Part shown: piece after piece, positions 24,505 through 32,247 of the stretch
How positions within the stretch are numbered: the stretch's first letter is position 1
How the letters are laid out: every line of letters begins with the position of its first letter
Source of the DNA: Microbispora sp. H13382
Lineage (GTDB): Bacteria > Actinomycetota > Actinomycetes > Streptosporangiales > Streptosporangiaceae
Direction of reading: 5' to 3'
DNA: 64,000 bases
NCBI RefSeq assembly: GCF_014161445.1
Contig: NZ_JABBXA010000017.1
Coordinates: forward strand, 1 to 64,000
Translations under genes and position numbers: made by a program
The notes under the pieces: generated by a model
The model's database searches: none
What the model was told of the DNA's origin: nothing
The model's input: only the letters and a program-made list of their open reading frames with translations

Positions 24505-25431
24505 TCAGAACGCGTAGCCGGCCGACCGGGCGAGGCCGCCGAGCACCGCGAGGGTGCGCTCCTGCTCCCGGGGGTCCCCGTACGGCGATGCGGCGAACTC
24601 GGTGACGCCTGCCTCGGCGACCCGCCGGATCTGGTCGGCAACCGCGCGCTCGTCGCCGACGATCACAACGTCCTCCGGGCCGTCCGCGCCCTCCCGGTCG
24701 AGCACGGCCCGATATTCGGGCACCTGGCCCGCCAGGCCGAACTCTCCGGCGATCCGCCGCCGGGTGCCCGCTTCGTCGTCCGTCACGCAGACGATCAGCC
24801 CGGCGACGACGCGGGGGGAGGGGCGCCCGGCGGCGTGGGCCGCCCGCGTGACCGTCGGGACGATGTGGCCGGCCAGGGTGCGGGGGCCGGTCATCCAGGT
24901 CACCACACCGTCCGCGTGCTCGCCCGCCAGGCGCAGCATGGCGGGGCCGAGGGCGGCCAGCAGCACGGGCGGCGGCGCGGCGCCGGGAACGTGCACCGTG
25001 CCCTCCGCTGTGAACGTCTCGCCCCGATGGCTCACCTGCTCGCCCCTGAGTAGGGGACGGAGCACCGACAGGTACTCGCGCATCCGGGCGACGGGCCGAT
25101 CGGCGGGCAGCCCGAACATCGTCCGCGTCATCATCGCGATCCCCGCGCCGATGCCGAGCGTGAGCCGGTTGCCGGTCGCCGCCTGGACGCTCAGGGCCTG
25201 GCTCGCCAGCACCAGCGGATGACGTGCGGGCACGGGAACCACCGAAGAACCCAGCGCGATGCCCGGCACCTGTGCACCTGTCACGGCCAGCGCGGTCAGC
25301 GCGTCCCAGCCAAGTGCCTGCGCGGACCAGGCGGTGGCGAAACCGGCCTCCGCCGCCGCCCGTACCTGGCCGGTGAACTCCTCGGCCGTCGCGGCTCCCC
25401 GTACCTCGCCCACGAGAACACCGATCCTCAT
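24505..25431 (-). CDS. LLM-class F420-dependent oxidoreductase
   Basis: A 308-residue TIM-barrel flavin/F420-dependent oxidoreductase of the luciferase-like family. The N-terminal MRIGVLVGEV, GFATAWSAQALGWDAL and LGSSVVPVPARHPLVLA segments, then RLTLGIGAG near 100, are typical of the actinobacterial F420 branch. It would transfer hydride between F420H2 and an unknown small molecule. ATG at 25431 has GGAAGGAG upstream. It is divergent from a TetR regulator across two copies of the same palindrome, so it is very probably that regulator's target. Confidence 0.88.
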   Translation of the reverse strand: MRIGVLVGEVRGAATAEEFTGQVRAAAEAGFATAWSAQALGWDALTALAVTGAQVPGIALGSSVVPVPARHPLVLASQALSVQAATGNRLTLGIGAGIAMMTRTMFGLPADRPVARMREYLSVLRPLLRGEQVSHRGETFTAEGTVHVPGAAPPPVLLAALGPAMLRLAGEHADGVVTWMTGPRTLAGHIVPTVTRAAHAAGRPSPRVVAGLIVCVTDDEAGTRRRIAGEFGLAGQVPEYRAVLDREGADGPEDVVIVGDERAVADQIRRVAEAGVTEFAASPYGDPREQERTLAVLGGLARSAGYAF

Positions 25432-25456
25432 CGAACGGCTCCTTCCGGCCCTCAAG

Positions 25457-25506
25457 CGGAGAGCCTCTCCGGTTAGGGTGCGGCTAGAATACGGAGAACC
25501 TCTCCG
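25457..25506. promoter_or_regulatory. Twin TetR operators flanking a -10 box
   Basis: CGGAGAGCCTCTCCG (25457-25471) is a perfect 15-bp palindrome. CGGAGAACCTCTCCG (25492-25506) is the same site with one change, 35 bp away. TAGAAT at 25485-25490 lies between them and is placed to serve the TetR gene starting at 25527. Two sites about three helical turns apart suggest cooperative repression of both divergent genes. Confidence 0.8.
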
Positions 25507-25526
25507 GATGGCAATGTGAGGGTGAC

Positions 25527-26183
25527 GTGACGACCGAAAGCGCCAGGGCCCGTGGGCGGCAGGCGGAGCCCGGCGACGCGGGCTCATCGGCCGATGCTCC
25601 CGGGAGCCGGCGGATGCGGGCCGACGCGCGGGACAACCGCGAACGCGTGCTACGCGCCGCCAGAGCCGCCTTCGCCGAGCACGGAGCCCAGGCGTCGCTC
25701 AACAAGATCGCGCAGAGCGCGGGGGTGGGCGCGGGCACGCTGTACCGCCATTTCCCCACCCTCGGGGCCCTGCTCGTGGCGATCATCGGGGACGACGTGG
25801 CGGCGCTGTGCGAGAAGGGACGCGACCTGCTCGGCCACGAGTCGCCGGCGGAGGCGCTGCGCACCTGGCTGCGGGCCGTGGCGGTGCACGCGACCGCGAT
25901 GCGAGGCCTGGTCGCCGCGCGACTGGCCGTGCCGCCCGCGCCGCACGCCGACGCGGCGCTCGCGGCCTGCCAGGAGCGGATCCGCGCCACCGGCGCCGCC
26001 CTGCTCGAACGCGCGCAACGGGACGGCGCGGTGCCCGGCGACATCGGGATCGCCGACCTCCTCACCCTGGTCAACGCGATCGCGTGGGTGAGCGAGCAGG
26101 CCCCGGATGACGAATATCTGCTTGACCGTCTCCTCGCCCTCGTGCGCGGAATGGAGCCATCCGCCCACGAGGAGGGGACATGA
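25527..26183 (+). CDS. TetR-family transcriptional regulator
   Basis: A 218-residue repressor. After a disordered 35-residue N-terminal tail, the TetR helix-turn-helix runs about 38-85 (RVLRAARAAFAEHGAQ, then GVGAGTLYRHFPTLGALL), followed by a ligand-binding helical domain. GTG at 25527 is used; the tail is unusually long and a start nearer RMRADARDNRERV is possible. Twin palindromes lie immediately upstream. Its stop overlaps the MOSC gene start (ATGA), so both are translated together. The effector is unknown. Confidence 0.9.
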   Translation: MTTESARARGRQAEPGDAGSSADAPGSRRMRADARDNRERVLRAARAAFAEHGAQASLNKIAQSAGVGAGTLYRHFPTLGALLVAIIGDDVAALCEKGRDLLGHESPAEALRTWLRAVAVHATAMRGLVAARLAVPPAPHADAALAACQERIRATGAALLERAQRDGAVPGDIGIADLLTLVNAIAWVSEQAPDDEYLLDRLLALVRGMEPSAHEEGT

Positions 26184-26722
26184 CGAGCAGGGTGACGGCG
26201 GTCAGCCGTAGCGCGACCCACACTTTCAGCAAGACGCCGCTGGAGTCGATCCGGCTGCTGACCGGCCTGGGCGTCGAGGGGGACGCCCACGCCGGGGTGA
26301 CCGTGAAGCACCGGTCGCGGGTCGCCCGCGATCCCAGTCAGCCGAATCTGCGCCAGGTGCACCTCATCCACGCGGAGTTGCACGACGAGCTGCGTGAGGC
26401 GGGCTTCGCCGTACGGGCGGGGGACATGGGGGAGAACGTCACCACCAGGGGCGTCGATCTGCTCGCGCTGTCCACCGGGACCCGGTTGCACCTCGGGGAG
26501 ACGGCCGTCGTCGAGGTGACCGGCCTTCGCAACCCCTGCCTCCAGATCGACGGTTTCCAGGACGGGCTGCTGAAGGCGGTGCTGGACCGGGACGAGGAGG
26601 GCACCCTGGTGCGCAAGGCCGGGATCATGGGCGTCGTCCTCGCGGGTGGCGAGGTCCGGCCGGGCGACCCGATCCGTGTCGAGCCGCCGGCCGGCCCCCA
26701 CCACCCTCTTCAGGTGGTCTGA
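26180..26722 (+). CDS. MOSC-domain protein
   Basis: A 180-residue single-domain MOSC protein. The conserved cysteine, which in MOCO sulfurases and mARC/YiiM-type proteins contacts sulfur or molybdenum, is Cys120 in GLRNPCLQID. GVEGDAHAG near 31-39 and GDMGENVTT near 81-89 are the other family blocks. ATG at 26180 overlaps the TetR stop by 4 bp. It may handle sulfur carried to a molybdenum enzyme or reduce N-hydroxylated compounds; with the LLM oxidoreductase under the same regulator, a role in detoxification is a reasonable guess. Confidence 0.88.
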   Translation: MTSRVTAVSRSATHTFSKTPLESIRLLTGLGVEGDAHAGVTVKHRSRVARDPSQPNLRQVHLIHAELHDELREAGFAVRAGDMGENVTTRGVDLLALSTGTRLHLGETAVVEVTGLRNPCLQIDGFQDGLLKAVLDRDEEGTLVRKAGIMGVVLAGGEVRPGDPIRVEPPAGPHHPLQVV

Positions 26723-27017
26723 GCCCCGGAGGCCGGCGGCTCAGAGAGGACGTCGGCGAAGCGGTCGGCCTGTTCCGGGTCGCGTCCGCGGCGGTACGGC
26801 ATGACCTCGTCGGCGAAGGCGGGGACGGCGCGGCGGTGACGGCCACGAAGTCGACGTCGCTGGTGTTCGGGCGGAAGTCGCCCAAGGTCACGGACCCCTC
26901 CAGATACAGCCCCTCGACGAGGCCGCCGGCTTCGGCGTCGATCGCCTCGAGGTAGGCGGCTATGAGGTCGTCGACGGGAGCGGGGGCGTCATGTGACGGC
27001 AGTCTGCCGGATCACCA
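26710..27017 (-). pseudogene. Decayed nucleotidyltransferase
   Basis: Reading the minus strand from about 27017, an open frame gives DLIAAYLEAIDAEAGGL and then LEGSVTLGDFRPNTSDVDF, the GSx10DxD core of AadA/KNTase-like nucleotidyltransferases. The frame then loses sense near 26843. A second frame downstream reads PAFADEVMPYRRGRDPEQAD and ends at a TGA (26712-26710) overlapping the MOSC 3' end. The intervening catalytic and C-terminal domains of a normal 250-residue protein are missing, so it is a deletion remnant with a frame change. No usable start is seen. Confidence 0.6.
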
Positions 27018-27061
27018 TGGCCGGCATCATCCCCTCGGGTCCGGCGCGGGCGTTCGCCGTC

Positions 27062-27198
27062 TCAGGGGAGTGTGCCGCCCGGTCGCAGCGGCGGCGGCAC
27101 GAACAGGACGTCCCGCGAGGAGGGGCGGTCATCCGCTCGATCAGGGCGCGCCGGCCCGGCCCGTCGGCCGGTCCGACGCCCTCTCTCGTACACAGGCC
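27062..27198 (-). pseudogene. Possible remnant of a regulator C-terminus
   Basis: On the minus strand one frame reads RRALIERMTAPPR and the next frame continues with DVLFVPPPLRPGGTLP and a stop at 27064-27062. The two pieces join sensibly if one base is inserted or lost, and the end resembles the C-terminus of a LacI-type regulator. The assignment is weak. No intact gene fits between the nucleotidyltransferase remnant and the His-tailed protein. Confidence 0.25.
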
Positions 27199-27549
27199 TC
27201 AGTGGATGTGGCCCGGTTCGTCGTGGTCGTGGTCGTGGTCGTCCTCGTCCTCCAGGACCCCCTCCGACGGCTCGACGCCGAGCATCGCCTCACGCGGCTC
27301 GATCTCGGTGACGTGTTCGACGAGGCCGAGCACGTGGTCGGGTTCGATCAGCCACTGCAGGGCCGCCGCGCCCGTCTTGTCGGAGTTGACCAGCTCGATC
27401 TGCTCCTGCCGCTCGGCGTCGTCCAGTTCGGCCTGGGGGTCGCGGATCTCGGCGAGCGCCGCCGCCTGCAGCGCGTCGACATCGAGGACCTCGACCACCA
27501 GGTCGACGGTGAGCCGCAGATAGCGACCGGTGTCCGTTCCATCGCTCAT
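27199..27549 (-). CDS. Small acidic protein with His/Asp-rich C-terminus
   Basis: A 116-residue protein. About 90 residues of mixed alpha/beta sequence (RYLRLTVDLVVEVLDVDALQ) are followed by an acidic tail with alternating Asp/His (EDDHDHDHDEPGHIH) that could bind Ni, Zn or Co. ATG at 27549 is directly ahead of the ung gene on the same strand (24-bp gap from its start to the ung stop), so its own promoter must lie within or before ung's downstream side. No family recognised; domain and tail suggest a metal-responsive or storage role only by composition. Confidence 0.55.
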   Translation of the reverse strand: MSDGTDTGRYLRLTVDLVVEVLDVDALQAAALAEIRDPQAELDDAERQEQIELVNSDKTGAAALQWLIEPDHVLGLVEHVTEIEPREAMLGVEPSEGVLEDEDDHDHDHDEPGHIH

Positions 27550-27573
27550 GGTGGTGATCCTATCGGCAAGCCG

Positions 27574-28251
27574 TTATGGCAGTTTCCACTCGACCGGCGC
27601 CCCGCCCCGCTGCTCCAGCAGGGCGTTGGCCCGGCTGAACGGACGGGAGCCGAAGAATCCGCTGCGCGCGGACAACGGGCTGGGGTGGGCCGACTCGATG
27701 CACGGCACCTCCCCCAGCATGGGGCGCAGGTTGCGGGCGTCACGGCCCCACAGGATCGCCACGAGCGGCCCGCCCCGCGCGACCAGCGCCTTGATGGCCT
27801 GCTCGGTCACCTCTTCCCACCCCTTGCCCCGGTGGGAGGCGGGCTTGCCCGGCATCACCGTGAGCACCCTGTTGAGCAGGAGCACTCCCTGCTCGGTCCA
27901 CGGGGTGAGGTCGCCGTTCGACGGCGCGGGGTGGCCGAGGTCGGCCATGTACTCCTTGAAGATGTTGACCAGGCTCCCCGGCAGCGGCCGTACGTCCGGG
28001 GCCACGGAGAAGCTCAGGCCGACAGGGTGACCGGGGGTGGGGTAGGGGTCCTGACCGACGATCAGCACCCGGACCTCGTTCAGCGGCTGCTTGAACGCGC
28101 GGAGCACGTTCTCGCCCGCCGGGAGGTACTGGCGGCCTTCCGCGATCTCCTGCCTGAGGAAGTCGCCCATGGCGGCGATGCGCCCGGCCACGGGTGCGAG
28201 GGCCTCGGCCCATCCGGCTTCCACGAGTTCGTGCAACGGACGTCCTGACAT
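27574..28251 (-). CDS. ung: Uracil-DNA glycosylase, family 1
   Basis: A 225-residue enzyme that excises uracil from DNA, the first step of base-excision repair. The catalytic water-activating Asp68 lies in [18 protein letters not shown], and the late motif [18 protein letters not shown] holds the catalytic His and the minor-groove loop. Length matches family 1. ATG at 28251 lacks a strong ribosome site. The small His-tailed protein follows after 24 bp. An upstream hairpin (28306-28340) separates it from the sugar transporter operon. Confidence 0.96.
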   Translation of the reverse strand: MSGRPLHELVEAGWAEALAPVAGRIAAMGDFLRQEIAEGRQYLPAGENVLRAFKQPLNEVRVLIVGQDPYPTPGHPVGLSFSVAPDVRPLPGSLVNIFKEYMADLGHPAPSNGDLTPWTEQGVLLLNRVLTVMPGKPASHRGKGWEEVTEQAIKALVARGGPLVAILWGRDARNLRPMLGEVPCIESAHPSPLSARSGFFGSRPFSRANALLEQRGGAPVEWKLP

Positions 28252-28305
28252 GTCCGCGCACTCTATCGGCTTTTCCGTCCCCGTACGGCCCGGCGGGGGA
28301 AAGAT

Positions 28306-28340
28306 CGGATGCCCGCTTACCCCCGTGAAGCGGGCATCCG
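28306..28340 (-). terminator. Hairpin ending the sugar ABC transporter operon
   Basis: A perfect 13-bp stem, CGGATGCCCGCTT pairing with AAGCGGGCATCCG, encloses a 9-nt loop. It is 95 bp beyond the last permease stop and 55 bp before ung, on the minus strand. Confidence 0.8.
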
Positions 28341-28435
28341 ACGCCCTCTCGGCACGGTTCGCCACATACGGGACATTTCCCTTGGCGACCGCGGTGATGC
28401 CGGAGACCCCGGGACTTCCGGGGCCTCCGGCCGGG

Positions 28436-29323
28436 TCACTTGACCGAGCCCGCGAGCAGGCCCTGCACGAAATACCGCTGGAAGGCGAAGAACAGCACCA
28501 GCGGGATGATGAGCGACAGGAACGCGCCCGGCGCGAGGATGTCCACGTTCGTGCCGAACTGTCGCATTTGGGATTGCAGTGCCTTCGTCATCGGCTGGTT
28601 GTCGGTGTCGGCGAACACCAGCGCGACGAGCAGGTCGTTCCACACCCATAGGAACTGGAAGATGCCGAGCGACGCGATCGCGGGCTTGGCCAGCGGGAAC
28701 ACCACGGTGGCGAAGATCCGCCACTCCGGCGCGCCGTCCATCCGCGCCGCCTCGAGCAGCTCGCGCGGGATGCCCACGAAGAAGTTGCGCAGCAGGAAGA
28801 TGGCGAACGGCAGGCCGAACGCCACGTGGAACAGCACGACCCCGAGGATCGAGCCGAAGATCCCGAGGAACCCGTACAGCTTGGCGATGGGGATCAGCGC
28901 GATCTGCACCGGGACGACCAGCAGGGCGATGACCACGAGGAACACCGTGTCCCTGCCGGGGAACTCGATCCAGGCGAACGCGTACCCCGCCATGGCCGCG
29001 ATGCCGATCACCAGCAGCGTCGCGGGCACCGTGATCAGCACCGTGTTCCAGAACGAGGAGCTGAAGCCCGACGCGAGGAGGTTCGAGTAGTTCTCGAACG
29101 TGATCTGCGCCGGCTTGGTGAACAGCGTCCACCAGCCGGAGGAGTTGTTCTCGGTCTCGCCGCGCAGCGAAACGATCAGCAGGCCCAGGGTCGGGAGCAG
29201 CCAGAACAGCGCGACCAGGATCATGAAGACCTGCACCACGCCGCTGCCGAGGCGGTCGGTCACCCGCGTGATCAGGCCGCGGGCGACCGGCTGCGCGTGC
29301 CGGGGTTCGGCCAGGGTCGTCAT
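28436..29323 (-). CDS. Sugar ABC transporter permease, MalG type
   Basis: A 295-residue inner-membrane permease with six hydrophobic segments. The cytoplasmic EAA loop, which docks the ATPase, is [28 protein letters not shown] near 185-215. ATG at 29323 overlaps the stop of the MalF-type permease (ATGA), so translation is coupled. It ends the four-gene operon 33510-28436. No ATPase gene is present, so a shared MsiK-type ATPase elsewhere would power it, as is common for actinomycete sugar importers. Sequence resembles the alpha-glucoside/trehalose group; the substrate is inferred. Confidence 0.92.
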   Translation of the reverse strand: MTTLAEPRHAQPVARGLITRVTDRLGSGVVQVFMILVALFWLLPTLGLLIVSLRGETENNSSGWWTLFTKPAQITFENYSNLLASGFSSSFWNTVLITVPATLLVIGIAAMAGYAFAWIEFPGRDTVFLVVIALLVVPVQIALIPIAKLYGFLGIFGSILGVVLFHVAFGLPFAIFLLRNFFVGIPRELLEAARMDGAPEWRIFATVVFPLAKPAIASLGIFQFLWVWNDLLVALVFADTDNQPMTKALQSQMRQFGTNVDILAPGAFLSLIIPLVLFFAFQRYFVQGLLAGSVK

Positions 29324-30900
29324 CCCTCGTCCCTCCTGAACCGGCGGATGTTGAAGATCATGAACGGCACCACCAGGACGAGCAGGAAGATGGACAACGC
29401 GCTACCCATGCCCTGGTTGCCTCCGCCGCCGAACGAGACGCGCCACATCTCCAGCGCGATCACGTTGGCGTTCGGCTGCACGGACCCGGGGGCGATGATG
29501 AACACCAGGTCGAAGACCTTGAGCACGTTGATGATCATGGTGACGAAGACGACGAGCAGCACCGGCGACAGCAGCGGCACGGTGATCCGGCGGAAGACCT
29601 GCCACTCGGTCGCGCCGTCGATCCGGGCCGCCTCCAGGGCGTCGCGGGGGATCGCCGACAGCCCGGCCGCGATCAGCACCATCGCGAACCCGGCCCACAC
29701 CCAGATGTACGCGCCGATGATCGCAGGGGTGATCAGCGACGGGCCGAGCCAGGTCAGGCCGTTGAACGGCGCCGTGAAGTTGTCCTGCGGCAGCCGTACG
29801 ACGTAGGAGCCGGCCGGGAGGCCGGAGAAGCGGAACGTGCCGTCCGCGGCCGTCTCGGTCGTCGCCTTGACCGCGCCGCCGGAGACCGCCTCGACCGTGA
29901 TGCCGGCCAGGCCCTTCTCCTGCGGGTCGATCTGGTTGAGCGTGCCACCGCCACCGCGGACCACGTCGAGCCAGACCGTGCCGCTGAGGCCGTCGCCACC
30001 GCCGGCCGGGGCGGCCTTGGCGGGCGCGGCGTCCTTCACCACGTCCTGGCTGAGGCCGACGAGCGGGATCAGCACCGGCGTGCCCGGCTGCGCCTGCTGC
30101 CGGGTCACCACCGCGCCGCCCTGCACGACGGCGGGCGCCTGGTCGTTCTCCCGCGGCCGGGCGCCGGGGTATCCGGCGCTGGAGGAGAACGTGTCGTGGA
30201 CGGTGGTGATGATGGCGTTGGCGACGCCCTTGTCGGGGTCCTGCTCGTAGACGAGGCGGAAGATGACACCGGCGGCGAGCAGGGAGACGGCCATCGGCAT
30301 GAACAGCACGAGCTTGAACGCCGTGGACCAGCGGATGCGCTCGGTCAGCACCGCGAAGATCAGGCCGAGCGCGGTGACGACGATCGGGGCCACCACGACC
30401 CAGATGATGTTGTTCCTGATCGTGGTGAGCGTCGCGGAGTCGGTGAAGATCGACAGGTAGTTGCCCAGTCCGACGAAGCGGTCGCCGGTGGCGTCGAAGA
30501 GGCTGCGCCAGATCGAGTAGATGACCGGGTAGATCACCCACGCGGCGAGCAGCAGCACCGCGGGCAACAGGAACAGCACCGCCAGCCTCGGCGACGGGCC
30601 GAGCCGTACGGGCGCCTCAGCCGCGCCCGCCGGCGCGACCGCGCCGGGCGGGGCCGCCGTCGGGTACCCGGCCGCCGCCGGACCCGCGGGCGGCTCGTCC
30701 GCGGCGGCCACGGGGTCCGCGGTGGCGGTCTCCGGGTCCGGCGAACCGGAGGAGTCCGAGGAGTCCGAGGAGCCGGGGGAGTCCGAGGAGCCCGAGGGGG
30801 CGGGGGAAGGATCTGCAGGGGTATCGCGCGGGCCGGAGGAGGCCCCGGCGGCGGAGTCGCCGCCGCCGGCGGCCTGCGGGCCGTCCAACCGTTCGGTCAC
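29320..30900 (-). CDS. Sugar ABC transporter permease, MalF type, with inserted Ig-like domain
   Basis: A 526-residue permease, far longer than the usual 290-320. Residues 1-100 are a Ser/Pro/Ala-rich cytoplasmic tail (SSDSPGSSDSSDSSGS). Helices start near 106. Between the third and fourth helices lies an extra extracytoplasmic segment of about 160 residues (about 225-385), containing an SdrD-B/carboxypeptidase-regulatory-like beta domain (LAGITVEAVSGG, then TAADGTFRFSGLPAGSYVVRLP). The EAA loop follows (DALEAARIDGATEWQVFRRI). GTG at 30900 is supported by AAAGGAAGG, so the tail is probably genuine. The insert may contact the binding protein or the cell wall; that is inference. Confidence 0.9.
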   Translation of the reverse strand: MTERLDGPQAAGGGDSAAGASSGPRDTPADPSPAPSGSSDSPGSSDSSDSSGSPDPETATADPVAAADEPPAGPAAAGYPTAAPPGAVAPAGAAEAPVRLGPSPRLAVLFLLPAVLLLAAWVIYPVIYSIWRSLFDATGDRFVGLGNYLSIFTDSATLTTIRNNIIWVVVAPIVVTALGLIFAVLTERIRWSTAFKLVLFMPMAVSLLAAGVIFRLVYEQDPDKGVANAIITTVHDTFSSSAGYPGARPRENDQAPAVVQGGAVVTRQQAQPGTPVLIPLVGLSQDVVKDAAPAKAAPAGGGDGLSGTVWLDVVRGGGGTLNQIDPQEKGLAGITVEAVSGGAVKATTETAADGTFRFSGLPAGSYVVRLPQDNFTAPFNGLTWLGPSLITPAIIGAYIWVWAGFAMVLIAAGLSAIPRDALEAARIDGATEWQVFRRITVPLLSPVLLVVFVTMIINVLKVFDLVFIIAPGSVQPNANVIALEMWRVSFGGGGNQGMGSALSIFLLVLVVPFMIFNIRRFRRDEG

Positions 30901-30913
30901 GGCCGTCCTTCCT

Positions 30914-32245
30914 TTACTTGAAGGCCTTGGCGGCGTCCGCCTCGAGCTTCTCCTGCGCGCCCTTCACGTCGGAGGGGTTGCGGAGGAAGTCCTGCAGGTC
31001 CTTCCACTCGCCCTTGCCGTCGGTGCCACCGAAGGCGCTGGGCGCCAGGTCGGACATGTCGTACCGCACCGACTCACCGGCAGAGATGATCGTCTGAGCG
31101 AGCTGCTTGGTCAGGTCGTCGGGGTAGTTGTCGGGCGAGACGTTGCGGTTGGGGGACAGGTAGCCCGGCTGCTTGGCCCAGACCTCGCCGCCCTCCTTGG
31201 AGGCCAGGTACTCCAGCAGCGCCTGCGCACCCTTCGAGTCCTTCATCGCCACCCCGACGTCACCGCCGAGGACGACCGGCTCGGTGTCGCCCGCCTTCGG
31301 GAAGGGCATGACCTTCGCCTCTTCGCCGACCTTCGCACCCGACTGGCCGACGGAGGCGGCGACGAAGTCGGCCTCGATGACCATCGCGGCCTTCTTCTGG
31401 CCGTACACCTGGGTGACGCAGGTCGGGAAGTCGGTCTGCAGCGCGCCGGACGAGCCGCCGAGCATGAACTCCTTCTTGCCGAAGATCTGCGCCATCTTCT
31501 CCAGGGCCGTCTTGACCGTGGCGTCGGTCCAGGGGATCTCGTGCTTGGCGAGCTTGTCGTAGTTCTCCGGGCCCGCGGTGGAGAGGTAGACGTTCTCGAA
31601 CAGGTCGGTCAGCGTCCAGCCGGAGGCGCCGCACAGCGCGAACGGCGCGACGCCGGAGTCCGACAGCGTCTGGGCGTTCTTGATCAGATCGTCCCAGGTG
31701 GCCGCGGGCTGGGCCCCGGCGTCGTCGAAGGCCGACTGGCGGTACCAGACGAGCGACTTGTGCGCCGCCTTGACGAGCACGCCGTACACCTGGCCCTTGG
31801 CGGAGCCGAGCTCCTTCCAGTACGGCGTGTAGTTCTGGTCGATCTGCGCCTGCACCTCGGCGGACAGTGGCTTGAGCGCGTTCTCGTCGGCGTACTGCTG
31901 CACCAGGCCCGGCTGCGGCAGGATGGCGACGTCCGGAGGGTTGCCACCCTGGATGCGGGGGCCGAGGTAGGCGCCGGTGTCCTCACCGGTGGAGGCGTAG
32001 GTGACCTTGGCGCCGGTCTTCTCCTCGAACGCCTTGAGCACCTTCTCGAAGTTGGCCTGCTCGTCGCCGGTCCACTTCGCGGCGATCTCGATCTTCTCGC
32101 CCTCCAGCGGCTTGGCGCCGGCGGCGGCCGAGGCGCTGCCCTGGGCCGCGGGCTCGCTGCCCGAGCCGGTGCCGGAGTCGCTGCCGCACGCGGCGGCGGC
32201 GGCGAGAGCGAGGCACGCGACCATGATCGGGGGGAGTTTGCGCAT
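30914..32245 (-). CDS. Sugar ABC transporter substrate-binding lipoprotein
   Basis: A 443-residue exported lipoprotein. The signal peptide ends in a lipobox (AAAAACGSD), then a Gly/Ser/Ala linker and the two-lobed binding fold with IEIAAKWTGDEQANFEKVLKAFEE at the N-terminus and repeated aromatic sugar contacts (WYRQSAF, GWTLTDLFENVYL). Two Cys (CGASGW, TCVTQ) may form a disulfide. Overall it fits the alpha-glucoside-binding (AglE-like) group. ATG at 32245 has GGAGG upstream. The permease gene starts 13 bp after its stop. It is the second of two binding proteins in the operon. Confidence 0.9.
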   Translation of the reverse strand: MRKLPPIMVACLALAAAAACGSDSGTGSGSEPAAQGSASAAAGAKPLEGEKIEIAAKWTGDEQANFEKVLKAFEEKTGAKVTYASTGEDTGAYLGPRIQGGNPPDVAILPQPGLVQQYADENALKPLSAEVQAQIDQNYTPYWKELGSAKGQVYGVLVKAAHKSLVWYRQSAFDDAGAQPAATWDDLIKNAQTLSDSGVAPFALCGASGWTLTDLFENVYLSTAGPENYDKLAKHEIPWTDATVKTALEKMAQIFGKKEFMLGGSSGALQTDFPTCVTQVYGQKKAAMVIEADFVAASVGQSGAKVGEEAKVMPFPKAGDTEPVVLGGDVGVAMKDSKGAQALLEYLASKEGGEVWAKQPGYLSPNRNVSPDNYPDDLTKQLAQTIISAGESVRYDMSDLAPSAFGGTDGKGEWKDLQDFLRNPSDVKGAQEKLEADAAKAFK

Positions 32246-32247
32246 AT

